A stretch of DNA of 64,000 nucleotides from Arthrobacter sp. PAMC25564 (GTDB taxonomy: Bacteria; Actinomycetota; Actinomycetes; Actinomycetales; Micrococcaceae). The stretch spans positions 248,001 through 312,000 of the forward strand of contig NZ_CP039290.1 of assembly GCF_004798705.1 (NCBI RefSeq), given 5' to 3'. A model generated the notes under the pieces. The model saw nothing but the letters and a program-made list of their open reading frames with translations, was not told the origin of the DNA and ran no database searches. Positions within the stretch are counted from its first letter, which is position 1. Each line of letters opens with the position of its first letter. Positions 33,124 through 42,538 of the stretch are shown here, in pieces. The translations under genes and the position numbers were made by a program.

Positions 33124-34207
33124 GATTGGTCTCCTTTGAAGATAGCTGCAGTTCACGCTCGCCCAGCGGCGCGAAGTAGGCCTCGACGTCGTCGCGGCTT
33201 ACCTCCGCGAGGGTGGCAGGCTGCCAGTGCGGGGTGCGGTCCTTGTCCACCACCTGCGCCCGGATGCCCTCGCGGAAGTCGGGGCCCTCGAGGAAGCGCA
33301 GTCCCACCCGGTATTCCTGCTCGAGGGCCTCCGCCAGGCTCAGCCCGCGGACCCGGCGCAGGGATTCCAGCGCCACCTTCACCGCGGTCGGGGACTTGGC
33401 CGCGATCGTCTCGGCCGGGCCGGCAGTCTCTCCCCCAAAGGCGCGCAGCCGGCGCAGGATCTCCTCGGCGTCGTCACCTGAATAGCAGGCGTCGATCCAC
33501 TCCCGCTGCCGTTCCAGCGTGGAGGCCGGGGGCTGCTCCGAGAAGCGCGCGACGGCGGCTTCCACCGGTTGGGTTTCCAGTGCCGCCGCCAACTCCGCCA
33601 GGCGGCCGGACGGCACGAAGGTATCCGCGAGCCCCAGGAACAGGGCGTCCGCGCCGTCCAGATGCGCGCCGGTCAGCGCCGCATGCGTGCCGGACTCCCC
33701 CGGCGAGCGGGAGAGCAGCAACGTTCCGCCGACGTCGGGCACAAACCCGATCGTGGTTTCCGGCATCCCCGTCCGGGTGCGTTCGGTGACGATCCGGACC
33801 GAACCGTGCGCGGAGATCCCCACGCCGCCGCCGAGGACCAGCCCGTCCATGAACGCCACGTACGGCTTGGGATAGGCGGAGATGAGGGAGTTCAGCCGGT
33901 ATTCCTCGGCCCAGAAGTCCGCCGTCGCGTTGCCGCCGTCGAGTATGTCCCGGTATATGGCGACGATGTCGCCGCCGGCGCAGAGTCCCCGGTCGCCGGC
34001 GCCACGGACCAGCACCGCGGCCACGGAGTCGTCGTCCGCCCAGAGCGTGAGCTGCTCCAGCATGGCCGACACCATGCCCGCGGTGAGGGCGTTGACTGCC
34101 TGGGGCCGGTTGAGCGTGATGACGCCCAGCCGGCCGCGCCTTTCAAAGAGAACTTCGTCGAACAGGGCTTCAGCAGGCAGCGCGTCCCCGGCGTGTTTGC
34201 CTACCAT
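33116..34207 (-). CDS. 3-hydroxyisobutyryl-CoA hydrolase
   Basis: 363 residues, longer than hydratases as expected for HIBCH. Crotonase motifs LNRPQAVNALT, GGDIVAIYRDI and LGGGVGISAHGS are followed by the HIBCH-specific MPETTIGFVPDVGGTLLLSR block; the C-terminal extension with REGIRAQVVDKDR is also diagnostic. It releases free 3-hydroxyisobutyrate for MmsB. The start overlaps the stop codon of mmsA (TGATG) and the end overlaps mmsB. Confidence 0.92.
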   Translation of the reverse strand: MVGKHAGDALPAEALFDEVLFERRGRLGVITLNRPQAVNALTAGMVSAMLEQLTLWADDDSVAAVLVRGAGDRGLCAGGDIVAIYRDILDGGNATADFWAEEYRLNSLISAYPKPYVAFMDGLVLGGGVGISAHGSVRIVTERTRTGMPETTIGFVPDVGGTLLLSRSPGESGTHAALTGAHLDGADALFLGLADTFVPSGRLAELAAALETQPVEAAVARFSEQPPASTLERQREWIDACYSGDDAEEILRRLRAFGGETAGPAETIAAKSPTAVKVALESLRRVRGLSLAEALEQEYRVGLRFLEGPDFREGIRAQVVDKDRTPHWQPATLAEVSRDDVEAYFAPLGERELQLSSKETNHV

Positions 34208-35706
34208 CAGCTTCCTTCCGGCATCACGAAGCTGGTGCCGGTGCGGATGCCTGAGGGCCAGCGGGTGGTGACGGTCTTGGTCTTGGTGTAGAAGCGGAAG
34301 GCATCGGCGCCGTGCTGGTTGAGGTCACCGAAGCCTGAGGCCTTCCAGCCGCCGAAGGTGTAATAGGCGATCGGCACCGGGATGGGGACGTTGATGCCGA
34401 CCATGCCCACCTGGACCCGGCTGGCGAAGTCCCGGGCGGAGTCACCGTCGCGGGTGAAGATGGCCACGCCATTGCCGAATTCGTGTTCGCTGCACAGCCG
34501 GAGGGCCTCGTCGTAATCCTCCGCGCGGAGCACGCTCAGCACCGGGCCGAAGATCTCCTCTTTGTAGATCTTCATCTCCTTGGTGACGTTGTCGAATAGC
34601 GTCGGGCCCACCCAGAAGCCGCCCTCATAGCCCTCGACCTTCAGGCCGCGGCCGTCCGCCAGGAGGCTGGCGCCTTCCTCTACGCCGGCCTGGATGTAGC
34701 CTTCGATCCGCTCCTTGGCGGAGGGCGCCACGACGGGTCCGAAGTCCGAATCCCCGGCCAGGCTGTGGCCGACCTTGAGGTCCTTGATCCGTTCCTGCAG
34801 CTTGGACACAAGCGCATCGGCGGTGGCCTTGCCCACGGGTACTGCGACCGAAATCGCCATGCAGCGTTCGCCGGCGGAGCCAAACCCGGCGCCCATCAGG
34901 GCATCGGCGGCCATGTCCAGATCGGCGTCCGGCATGATCACCATGTGGTTCTTTGCCCCGCCGAAGCACTGCGCACGTTTGCCGTTGGCGGCCGCGGTGG
35001 CGTAGATGTACTGGGCGATCGGGGTCGAGCCGACGAAGCCGATCGCCTGGACCCGGGAGTCCTCCAGCAGCGCGTCGACGGCCTCCTTGTCCCCGTTGAC
35101 CACGTTGAAAACCCCGTCCGGCAGCCCGGCCTCGGTGAACAGTTCCGCGAGGCGGAGCGGCACGGAGGGGTCCCGTTCGGAGGGCTTGAGGATGAAGGAG
35201 TTGCCGGCGGCGAGGGCCGGACCGGACTTCCACAGCGGAATCATGGCAGGGAAGTTGAACGGCGTGATGCCGGCAACGACGCCGAGCGGCTGGCGCATCG
35301 AATGGACGTCGACCCCGGTTCCGGCGCTGTCCGAAAACTCGCCCTTGAGCAGGTGCGGGGCGCCGGCGGCGAACTCCACGACCTCGATGCCCCGCTGGAT
35401 GTCGCCCTTCGCGTCCAGGAAGGTCTTGCCATGCTCGGAGGACAGCAGGGTGGCGAGCTCGTCCAGGTTCTGGTTGACCAGGTCCACGAACTTGAGCAGG
35501 ATCCGGCCGCGGCGCTGCGGGTTCATCGCGGCCCATTCCAGCTGGCCCTTCTCCGCGCTGGCGATCACGTTGCGGACCTCGTCGGTGCTGGCCAGCGGGA
35601 CCCTGGCCTGGACCTGGCCGGTGCACGGATCATACACATCGCTGAATCGGCCCGATGTGCCTTGTACGTGCTGTCCGTCTATGTAATGGGAAAGTTCACG
35701 AACCAT
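34207..35706 (-). CDS. mmsA: CoA-acylating methylmalonate-semialdehyde dehydrogenase
   Basis: 499 residues. ALDH superfamily with FNFPAMIPLWK, GFVGSTPIAQYIY and catalytic cysteine in SAGERCMAISVAV; GAKNHMVIMPDAD is typical of MMSDH. It converts methylmalonate semialdehyde with CoA and NAD to propionyl-CoA and CO2, the end of the valine branch. AAAGGAG is 9 bases before the ATG. First gene of a four-gene operon; its promoter carries an operator shared with the acyl-CoA synthetase/dehydrogenase pair. Confidence 0.93.
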   Translation of the reverse strand: MVRELSHYIDGQHVQGTSGRFSDVYDPCTGQVQARVPLASTDEVRNVIASAEKGQLEWAAMNPQRRGRILLKFVDLVNQNLDELATLLSSEHGKTFLDAKGDIQRGIEVVEFAAGAPHLLKGEFSDSAGTGVDVHSMRQPLGVVAGITPFNFPAMIPLWKSGPALAAGNSFILKPSERDPSVPLRLAELFTEAGLPDGVFNVVNGDKEAVDALLEDSRVQAIGFVGSTPIAQYIYATAAANGKRAQCFGGAKNHMVIMPDADLDMAADALMGAGFGSAGERCMAISVAVPVGKATADALVSKLQERIKDLKVGHSLAGDSDFGPVVAPSAKERIEGYIQAGVEEGASLLADGRGLKVEGYEGGFWVGPTLFDNVTKEMKIYKEEIFGPVLSVLRAEDYDEALRLCSEHEFGNGVAIFTRDGDSARDFASRVQVGMVGINVPIPVPIAYYTFGGWKASGFGDLNQHGADAFRFYTKTKTVTTRWPSGIRTGTSFVMPEGS

Positions 35707-35821
35707 GGTCGAATGCTCCTTTGCACCTGTGGTTGCCTGATGTGGATCCGGCTTTGATCGCCGGCCACGACTGCCGGCATGATGTCCTGGCCGGTTGTGA
35801 TCCAGGTCATCCCTGCTGCTG

Positions 35822-35842
35822 AATATACTCGGACTTCCTAGT
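35822..35842 (-). promoter_or_regulatory. Shared palindromic operator and -10 element of the mmsA promoter
   Basis: On the minus strand ACTAGGAAGTCCGAGT runs into TATATT, 116 bp upstream of the mmsA start codon. The palindrome fits ACTnGGAnnTCCnAGT and recurs at 28187-28202. Overlap with the -10 suggests repression by blocking polymerase. Confidence 0.65.
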
Positions 35843-35908
35843 AATTTCCAGAGGGGCCGGACCGGGCCGCCGCTTCGTCCGGCAGCCAAATTCGGTAAGT
35901 TAGGAACT

Positions 35909-36715
35909 GTGAAGATTGCTACCTGGAATGTGAATTCGCTCCGTGCCCGCGCCGACCGCGTTGAGGCATGGCTTCAGCGCACCGACTGTGATGTCCTGGC
36001 CCTCCAGGAAACCAAGTGCAAGGACGAGAACTTCCCCTGGGAGTTGTTCGAGAAAAACGGCTACGAGGTGGCACATTTCGGCCTGAGCCAGTGGAACGGC
36101 GTGGCCATCGCTTCGCGCGTCGGCCTCGACGACGTCGAACGCACCTTCATGGACCAGCCCGTCTTCGGCAAGGGCGGCAAGGACGAGGTGCAGGAGGCCC
36201 GCGCGATCGGCGCCACCTGCGGCGGCATCCGGGTCTGGAGCCTCTACGTCCCCAACGGGCGGGCGCTCGACGACGAACACATGCCGTACAAACTCAGCTG
36301 GCTGGACACGCTGCGGTCCCACGCCGAGGGATGGGTCCGGGATGACTCCGAAGCGCAGATCGCGCTGATGGGTGACTGGAACATCGCCCCGCAGGACGAG
36401 GACGTCTGGGACATCGATTATTTCCGCTCCGAAGGCCTCACCCACGTCAGCGAGCCGGAACGGGCGGCCTTCCATGCCTTCGAAAACGCCGGATTCACGG
36501 ATGTTGTCCGCCCGCATGCCCCGGGTCCCGGGGTGTACACCTACTGGGACTACACCCAGCTGCGGTTCCCGAAGAAGGAAGGCATGCGGATCGACTTCAT
36601 CCTGGCCTCCCCCGCGCTGGCTTCCCGGGTCACGGGCGCGATGATCGACCGCGAGGAACGCAAGGGCAAGGGCGCCTCCGACCACGCCCCCGTGATTGTG
36701 GAGCTGAGCGACTGA
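35909..36715 (+). CDS. xth: Exodeoxyribonuclease III
   Basis: 268 residues from a GTG start. AP-endonuclease family 1 motifs are in order: MKIATWNVNSLRAR, LQETKCKDE (metal-binding Glu), IALMGDWNIAP (Asp/Asn), RIDFILAS and GASDHAPVIVEL (catalytic His). It cuts DNA at abasic sites and degrades 3' ends in base-excision repair. It stands divergent from mmsA with no functional tie. Confidence 0.93.
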   Translation: MKIATWNVNSLRARADRVEAWLQRTDCDVLALQETKCKDENFPWELFEKNGYEVAHFGLSQWNGVAIASRVGLDDVERTFMDQPVFGKGGKDEVQEARAIGATCGGIRVWSLYVPNGRALDDEHMPYKLSWLDTLRSHAEGWVRDDSEAQIALMGDWNIAPQDEDVWDIDYFRSEGLTHVSEPERAAFHAFENAGFTDVVRPHAPGPGVYTYWDYTQLRFPKKEGMRIDFILASPALASRVTGAMIDREERKGKGASDHAPVIVELSD

Positions 36716-36746
36716 TGCCGGCCGCCCAGGGAAGCGTTGTGGTCCG

Positions 36747-37658
36747 ATGACGGGAAACCTCTACCGCGGGCAGGCCGGCTTGCCGTTCTCTTCCGCGCTT
36801 CGGATCTATGAACCCCTGGACGCCTTCCCCGAGGAGCAGCAGGAGGTCCTCCGGGCGGCGGCGGCCGGGACGGCTTCCCGTGCGGCTGTGGAGAACGCCG
36901 AGCTGTTGGCCTCCCTGGGCCGCATCACGCGCCCGGGCGGGGATCCCTTTCCCACCGGGCGCACGGATCTCGTGCGCGTTGTTGTGGCACCGGCAAAGAA
37001 GGGTTCCGTCACGAAGCAGGCTGCCGGTTCCCTTCCCGGGCCCGTCTCCGCCGCGCAGCCCGAGCGGCTGCTGTATTGCCCCAGCCAGCTGGTCCTCCGG
37101 GCAGGGCTGGCCGCAAATGCCCTGATGGAAGGGATCCACGGGCCGCTGGCCCAGCTGCTGATCCCGGAGGAACAACGCGAACGGCACCAGGAACGCATCG
37201 ACGAGGCCCGGTCCCACGACGGGCTGGGGCGAGTCCACACCCGGGCGTCGACCTGGGGCATCCCGTTCAGCTGGTTCTGCCTGTTCCAGGAATCGGACCC
37301 CACGGATGTTGTGGAGTCCGAGGGGCACATCGTCACCGTGCGCATCCGTGCGACGATCAGCGAGGCCCTCGAGAGGGTCCGGTACGCGGTGGCGCATCTG
37401 GCCCTCGCCGCCCCGGACCTGGACATGCTCGAGGACCTGACCCAGCTCACGGAGTGGCTTGAGCTGTTCCACCGGGATTCCGTCGTGGAACTCGATTACG
37501 GCGCGGTGGCGGACAAGGTCTACCCGGACGATTCCCCGCTGGACGTCCGGCTCGGCATCGAGTGCCTTGCCGAGGGCGACATGACCGGGGCGGCCGCGGC
37601 CTACCGCCGGCTGGCCTCACGCTGGATCCCGATCCGGCAGCTGGCACGCGCCTCCTGA
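36747..37658 (+). CDS. Hypothetical protein, conserved-looking, 303 residues
   Basis: I do not recognise a function. The protein is soluble, without signal peptide or membrane segments. GLPFSSALRIYEPLDAFP at the N-terminus, a central WGIPFSWFCLF stretch and a helical C-terminus ending in AAYRRLASRW (TPR-like) are visible. It begins 31 bp after the exonuclease gene on the same strand, so the two may be co-transcribed. Codon use matches its neighbours, supporting a real gene. Confidence 0.75.
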   Translation: MTGNLYRGQAGLPFSSALRIYEPLDAFPEEQQEVLRAAAAGTASRAAVENAELLASLGRITRPGGDPFPTGRTDLVRVVVAPAKKGSVTKQAAGSLPGPVSAAQPERLLYCPSQLVLRAGLAANALMEGIHGPLAQLLIPEEQRERHQERIDEARSHDGLGRVHTRASTWGIPFSWFCLFQESDPTDVVESEGHIVTVRIRATISEALERVRYAVAHLALAAPDLDMLEDLTQLTEWLELFHRDSVVELDYGAVADKVYPDDSPLDVRLGIECLAEGDMTGAAAAYRRLASRWIPIRQLARAS

Positions 37659-37688
37659 GCTGCCCGGGCCAAGATTCCTGCGCGGTTC

Positions 37689-38756
37689 CTAGCTTGCAGG
37701 CTCCCCGGACCGGGGCGCCGCCGTCGTTCTCCTGATGATCAGTTGGTGCGGCGCCACGGTGGAGCGCACCGCTCCTTCAATGCCGTCGAGTTCATCCAGC
37801 AGCATCTTGGTGCCCAGCTCGGCCTGTTCGTCCGGGAGCTGTCCAACGGTGGTGAGCCCCACGGCTTCAGAAAAGTCGTGGTTGTCGATTCCGATCACCG
37901 AGAGGTCCGCCGGAACCCGGACCCCGGCCCGGCCGGCCTCGAAGATGACCCCCATCGCCATCTCGTCCGAGGCACAGAAGATTGCGGTGGGCTTCGCGCC
38001 GGGCCTGTCCCAGAGCCGGTGGAACGCTTCCTGCCCGCTGTGGACGGTGAAGTCCCCCCACTGGTCCCACTCCCGCCGGACGTCCAGCCCGGCTTCCGCC
38101 ATCACGTCCTGGAAGGCCTTGATCCGGACCCGGGGAACGTCGAAGTTCAGGTCCGTTTCGTCGTCGCCGTGCAGGAGCGCGATGTCCCGGTGACCGAGAC
38201 CGATGAGGTGGCGCACGGCAGTGGAGGCCGCGGCGTAGTCGTCGATGCCGATATACGGGCATTCCTCGACGTGCCCGCCCACGACGACCAGCGGGATGTC
38301 GATCTTCTGGAGATGCTCGATTTCCTCGTGGGTCAGCGCCATGCACAGGACCAGCAGCGCGTCGATCTGCTTATAGACCATGGTCTTGCTGAAGAGCCGC
38401 TCGCGGTTGCTGCCGTGGCCGCCCAGGTTGAAGAGGGAAAGGTTGTACTGGCGGGCGTGCAACTCCCGGTCCGCGCCCTCGATCGCCTTGGAGAAGAACC
38501 AGCGGCTGACGAAGGGAGCCAGCACTCCGATGGTCCGGGTCCGGCCGGTGGCCAGTCCGGACGCCGAGGAAGAGGCCACATAGCCGAGATCCGCCGCGAT
38601 GCCGAGGATTTTCTCCCGGGTGGCCGGCGATACCCGGGGCAAGCCCCGGACGGCCCTGGATACGGTGGCGGTGGAGACCCCGGCGGCGGCGGCAACATCC
38701 TCGATGCTGATGCCGGAGTGCCCGCCGCGCTGCGCCCTGTCAGTTGTCCGTGCCAC
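37689..38756 (-). CDS. LacI family transcriptional regulator
   Basis: 355 residues from a GTG with AGAGGAC upstream. The N-terminal helix-turn-helix and hinge are clear (SIEDVAAAAGVSTATVSRAV, then a periplasmic-binding-protein-like sugar domain with IGVLAPFVSRWFFSKAI and AIFCASDEMAMGVI). It lies downstream of a carbohydrate ABC operon on the same strand and likely represses it through a LacI-type operator upstream of the binding-protein gene. The sugar is unknown. Confidence 0.9.
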   Translation of the reverse strand: MARTTDRAQRGGHSGISIEDVAAAAGVSTATVSRAVRGLPRVSPATREKILGIAADLGYVASSSASGLATGRTRTIGVLAPFVSRWFFSKAIEGADRELHARQYNLSLFNLGGHGSNRERLFSKTMVYKQIDALLVLCMALTHEEIEHLQKIDIPLVVVGGHVEECPYIGIDDYAAASTAVRHLIGLGHRDIALLHGDDETDLNFDVPRVRIKAFQDVMAEAGLDVRREWDQWGDFTVHSGQEAFHRLWDRPGAKPTAIFCASDEMAMGVIFEAGRAGVRVPADLSVIGIDNHDFSEAVGLTTVGQLPDEQAELGTKMLLDELDGIEGAVRSTVAPHQLIIRRTTAAPRSGEPAS

Positions 38757-38863
38757 CGTGTCCTCTTGTCGACTGTCCGCAGAAGCCTATCGGCTGTCCG
38801 CGGAAGTGCCTTCCCCGCATCCCCCGTGACGACGCATATGACGGCGACTCCAGCGCCCGCCCG

Positions 38864-39148
38864 TCAGCTGCGCCGGGTCGCCGTCCGGTGCGGCAGCCGC
38901 CGCCGCAGCCTGGTCATGCCGTACAAAGCCAGCAACATGCCCAGCAGTCCCAGGGCCCAGCCGAGGGCCGGCTGGCCGGTCACTTCCATCCAGAGTGTGA
39001 CCACCAGCAGCACGACCGCCCAGAAGCCCAGGAAACCGATGATGATGTCGAAGTCTTCCCCGGAGCGCACGCGCCGGTGTACTGACCGGACCTCCCCCGG
39101 TTTGCGCCGGCCCGGGGCCGGCTTGCCCCGGGCCGCGAAGGGTGTCAC
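38864..39148 (-). CDS. Small membrane protein in the sugar ABC operon
   Basis: 94 residues with a basic N-terminal part and two hydrophobic helices (IIIGFLGFWAVVLLVVTLW and the ALGLLGMLLALYG region), ending with a basic tail. Its GTG start overlaps the stop of the preceding permease gene as GTGA, so it is translated with the transporter. No family recognised. It could stabilise the permease or be an unrelated passenger. Confidence 0.65.
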   Translation of the reverse strand: MTPFAARGKPAPGRRKPGEVRSVHRRVRSGEDFDIIIGFLGFWAVVLLVVTLWMEVTGQPALGWALGLLGMLLALYGMTRLRRRLPHRTATRRS

Positions 39149-40032
39149 TTGACTGCACCCGCCGTCAGGCCGGCCACGATCTTCCGCTGGAAGACCAGCA
39201 CCAGGACCACGAGGGGAATGGTGACGATGGTGCCCGCCGCCATGATGGCGGTGTACGGAATCTGGTTGGGCTGGGCGCCGGCGAAGCTCGCGATGGCCAC
39301 CGTCACCGGCTGGGTCGCATCGCTGGAGAGCTGGCTGGCGATCAGGAACTCATTCCAGGAGGAGATGAACGCCAGGATCGCCGTGGTGAAGATGGCCGGG
39401 GCCGCCAGCGGCATGATCACCTTGCGGAACGCCTGCCCCTGGGTGCAGCCGTCCACCCGGGCCGACTCCTCGAGCTCCCATGGCATCTCGCGGAAGAAGG
39501 ACGTCATGGTGTAGACGGTGAGCGGGAGCACAAAGGAGATATTCGGAATGATCAGCGCTTGGTAGGTGCCGATCCAGTGGATGTTCGTGAAGAGCTGGAA
39601 CAGCGGGGTGATGAGGGCAACGCCCGGGAACATCGAGGCTCCCAGGATGAAGCCCAGCACGAGGAACTTGAACCTGAAGTTCAGCCGTGCCAGCGCGTAC
39701 GCCGCGAACACGCCGAGGATCAGCGAGACCAGGGTGACCACCAGGCCGATGAACACACTGTTGAGCAGCGCCTGTCCGAACCGGTTGCCGAAGGAGGTGT
39801 CGAAGGCCGTGTTGAAGTTGTCCAGCGTGATGTGGGTGGGCAGCAGCGAGGTGTCGTAGGTGAAGCCGACGTCCCGGAATGCGGTGACGACCATCCAATA
39901 GGCCGGCGCAAGGCACCAGATGAGGATCACGGCGGCACTGATATAGGTCCGCCCCTGCGCCCACTTCTCCCGGTTCTGGGAAAGCTTCCGGCCCCGGTCC
40001 TGCTGGGCCCGCAATGCTGTCGCGGTGCTCAT
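39145..40032 (-). CDS. Carbohydrate ABC transporter permease (MalG type)
   Basis: 295 residues, six predicted membrane segments. The EAA loop that docks the ATPase is SARVDGCTQGQAFRKVIMPL. MalG-type permeases end shortly after the last helix, as here. It overlaps the partner permease gene by four bases and the small membrane protein gene by four. No ATPase is encoded nearby, so a shared MsiK-like ATPase encoded elsewhere is expected. Confidence 0.9.
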   Translation of the reverse strand: MSTATALRAQQDRGRKLSQNREKWAQGRTYISAAVILIWCLAPAYWMVVTAFRDVGFTYDTSLLPTHITLDNFNTAFDTSFGNRFGQALLNSVFIGLVVTLVSLILGVFAAYALARLNFRFKFLVLGFILGASMFPGVALITPLFQLFTNIHWIGTYQALIIPNISFVLPLTVYTMTSFFREMPWELEESARVDGCTQGQAFRKVIMPLAAPAIFTTAILAFISSWNEFLIASQLSSDATQPVTVAIASFAGAQPNQIPYTAIMAAGTIVTIPLVVLVLVFQRKIVAGLTAGAVK

Positions 40033-41066
40033 TTCTTCTCCTTGGCTGCGCCGGTCTGCTGCTCCACGACATTCGCGCCGAGGAACCGGACGAAGATGAA
40101 AGCGACCAGAAAGATGATGATGAACGTGATCGTGGAGAGGGCCGCCGCAGCATTGAAGCCCTGCCTGATCTGGTTGATCACCAGGATGGACAGGGTGGTG
40201 GTGTTGTTCGCGCCTCCGGTCAGGATGTAGGGGAGGTCGAACATACGCAGGGCGTCCAGGGTACGGAACAGGATGGCCACCATGAGGGCCGGTTTGACCA
40301 GCGGCAGCGTGATCATCCGGAACCGCTGCCAGGCCGTGGCGCCGTCAACCTTTGCCGCTTCATACACTTCGGCCGGGATCATCTGCAGGCCTGCCAGGAT
40401 GAGCAGCGCCATGAACGGCGTCGTCTTCCACACATCCGCGATGATGACCGCCCACTTGGCCGGCCACTCGCTGCCGGTCCACAGGATCGTGGTGTTGAAC
40501 ATCTTGTTGGCGATGCCCTCGAAGGCGAAGATGAACAGCCACAGCTTGGCGGTGACGGCGGTAGGGATGGCCCACGGCACCAGCACGGCGGCGCGCACGG
40601 CGCTGCGGCCCTTGAAGGTCCGCGCCATGATGATGGCCATCCAGAATCCAAGCACGGTCTCGAACGCCACGGTCACCACCGAGAAGAAGAAGGTGGTGGC
40701 GGTGGCCGACCAGAACTGCGATCCCAGGGTTCCGGGCGGGCAGGCCAGTGTTCCGCCGCCCGGGGCGGAACACTGCTGGGCCAGCCAGTTGACGTAGTTC
40801 TGGACGCCGGCCGGGCCGCCGGCGGTGAAGAGTCCTGTGACCGGGTCAAGGCCTGCGTCCTTCTGGAAGGACATAACGACGGCGCTGACGATCGGGTAAA
40901 CGATCACAATCGCAAGGGCGATGATGGTCGGTGCCAGGAGCCACGAGGCCCACCGGCCCTGGCTCGCGATGCGGTTGTCTTCCCCCACGCCGTTAGGTGC
41001 GCGGTGGAGCGGGGTCCCGCCCGACGCCGGTGCCTTGACCGGCGTCGGGCCCAATTCGGTTGCCAT
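40029..41066 (-). CDS. Carbohydrate ABC transporter permease (MalF type)
   Basis: 345 residues with a polar N-terminal extension of about 35 residues before the first helix, then six membrane segments. The EAA loop reads AAKVDGATAWQRFRMITLPL. A periplasm-side loop with two cysteines (QQCSAPGGGTLACPPG) is unusual and may form a disulfide. It follows the binding-protein gene after 7 bp. Confidence 0.9.
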   Translation of the reverse strand: MATELGPTPVKAPASGGTPLHRAPNGVGEDNRIASQGRWASWLLAPTIIALAIVIVYPIVSAVVMSFQKDAGLDPVTGLFTAGGPAGVQNYVNWLAQQCSAPGGGTLACPPGTLGSQFWSATATTFFFSVVTVAFETVLGFWMAIIMARTFKGRSAVRAAVLVPWAIPTAVTAKLWLFIFAFEGIANKMFNTTILWTGSEWPAKWAVIIADVWKTTPFMALLILAGLQMIPAEVYEAAKVDGATAWQRFRMITLPLVKPALMVAILFRTLDALRMFDLPYILTGGANNTTTLSILVINQIRQGFNAAAALSTITFIIIFLVAFIFVRFLGANVVEQQTGAAKEKK

Positions 41067-41073
41067 GGCTGAA

Positions 41074-42363
41074 CTACTGTCCCGCGCTGGCTGACTCGAT
41101 GGACTTCTGCATGTCAGACAGTGCGGCGTCCACCGGCTTCTCCCCCTTGATGGCGGAGTAGGCGTTTTCCTGGATGGCCTTGGTCACGGCCGGGTAGAAC
41201 GGGGTGACAGGACGCGGCACGGCGTTCTCGATCGAGGTCTTCAGCACCGGCAGGTACGGCAGCTTCGCGACGAGGTCCTTGTCGTCATAGAGCGCGCCGA
41301 GCACCGGAGCCAGGGAGCCCTGGGTGGCGAAGAACTTCTGGGTTTCATCCGTGGTCAGGAATTTGATGAAGTCCAGGGCCGTGGCCTTGTTCTTGGAGTA
41401 CACGCTGACGGCGGTGTTGTGACCGCCCAGCGAGGAGGCGCCCGGGCCGTCCTTGCCCGGAAGGGCTGCCATGCCGAGCTTGTCCTTCACCGCGGAGGAA
41501 CCTTCAGTGGTGGCCAGGTTGTACACGTACGGCCAGTTGCGCAGGAAGAGCAGCTTGCCGGATTGGAAGGCCTGGCGGGATTCCTCTTCCTTGTAGGTGA
41601 TGGCTTCCTTCGGAATGTTGCCGTCCGCATAGGCCTTCGCCAGGTTGCCGAGACCGGCCTTGGCCGCGTCGGTGTTCAGGCTGGGCTTGCCGTCCTTGTC
41701 CAGCACGGAACCGCCCGCGGAGTTGATCGCCTCGGAGGCGTTCACCGTCAGGCCCTCGTATTTGGAGAACTGGCCCGCGTAGCAGCCGATGTTGTTGGCC
41801 TTGGCGATGGAGCACATGCCCATCATCTCGTCCCAGGTCTTGGGAGCCGTGGGCACGAGGTCCTTGCGGTAGTACAGGATGCCGCCGTCCGAGGACTGCG
41901 GTGCCGCGTACAGGATCCCCTTGTAGGTGGCGCCGTCCACCGTCGGCTTCAGCATGGCGGAGGTGTCGACGGCCATCTTGTCCTTGAGTGGCTGCAGCCA
42001 GCCCTTGGCCGCGAATTCCGCGGTCCAGACGAGGTCGACGCTCATGACGTCATAGCTGGTGGAATCCTTGGCCTGGAGGTGCTGGACGAGGTCATCGTGC
42101 TGCTGGTCCGCCTGGTCGGTCTGCTCCTTGAAGGTGACCTTCTGGTCCGGATGGGCAGCGTTCCACTTTTCGATGAGCGGGCGGACCACGTTGCTGTTGT
42201 CCTTGCCCTGGACGTAGGTGATGGGGCCGCGCCCGTCCAGTCCGTTTTCGGCGTCGGACCCGGCGCTGGTGCCACCGCCGCCTCCTCCGCCACCACAGGC
42301 GGAGAGCGTGAGGACTAGAACGCCTGCTGTGGCTACGGGAAGTAGGAACGTGGGTGTTTTCAT
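41074..42363 (-). CDS. Sugar ABC transporter substrate-binding lipoprotein
   Basis: 429 residues. A lipoprotein signal peptide ends in the lipobox LSAC (cysteine near residue 23), followed by a glycine-rich spacer. The mature part is a type I extracellular solute-binding protein (MalE/UgpB-like) with SYDVMSVDLVWTAEFAAKGW and RRGR-free sugar-binding lobes. GAGGAG precedes the ATG. First gene of the operon. Substrate probably an oligosaccharide; not determinable. Confidence 0.9.
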   Translation of the reverse strand: MKTPTFLLPVATAGVLVLTLSACGGGGGGGGTSAGSDAENGLDGRGPITYVQGKDNSNVVRPLIEKWNAAHPDQKVTFKEQTDQADQQHDDLVQHLQAKDSTSYDVMSVDLVWTAEFAAKGWLQPLKDKMAVDTSAMLKPTVDGATYKGILYAAPQSSDGGILYYRKDLVPTAPKTWDEMMGMCSIAKANNIGCYAGQFSKYEGLTVNASEAINSAGGSVLDKDGKPSLNTDAAKAGLGNLAKAYADGNIPKEAITYKEEESRQAFQSGKLLFLRNWPYVYNLATTEGSSAVKDKLGMAALPGKDGPGASSLGGHNTAVSVYSKNKATALDFIKFLTTDETQKFFATQGSLAPVLGALYDDKDLVAKLPYLPVLKTSIENAVPRPVTPFYPAVTKAIQENAYSAIKGEKPVDAALSDMQKSIESASAGQ

Positions 42364-42448
42364 ATGTGGGTGGCTCCTCGCTGAGTACCGGATAACGGCG
42401 GTGCAGTTGGTGTGGTGACCATCACACTAATCACCATGCGGTGAGGAA

Positions 42449-42462
42449 TGCAAGCGTTTACA
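42449..42462. promoter_or_regulatory. LacI-type operator upstream of the sugar ABC operon
   Basis: TGCAAGCGTTTACA has the LacI/CcpA-family core with central CG (GCAA-gCGt-TTaC). It lies 86 bp upstream of the binding-protein start codon, in the right place for control by the LacI protein encoded at the end of this cluster. Confidence 0.65.
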
Positions 42463-42538
42463 TCAACCTTTACCCAAAGGAGGCCTGCCCTGCGCGGGCC
42501 GCATCCGGGCCTGTTTCCCGGGCCGCACCGCCCGGCCG

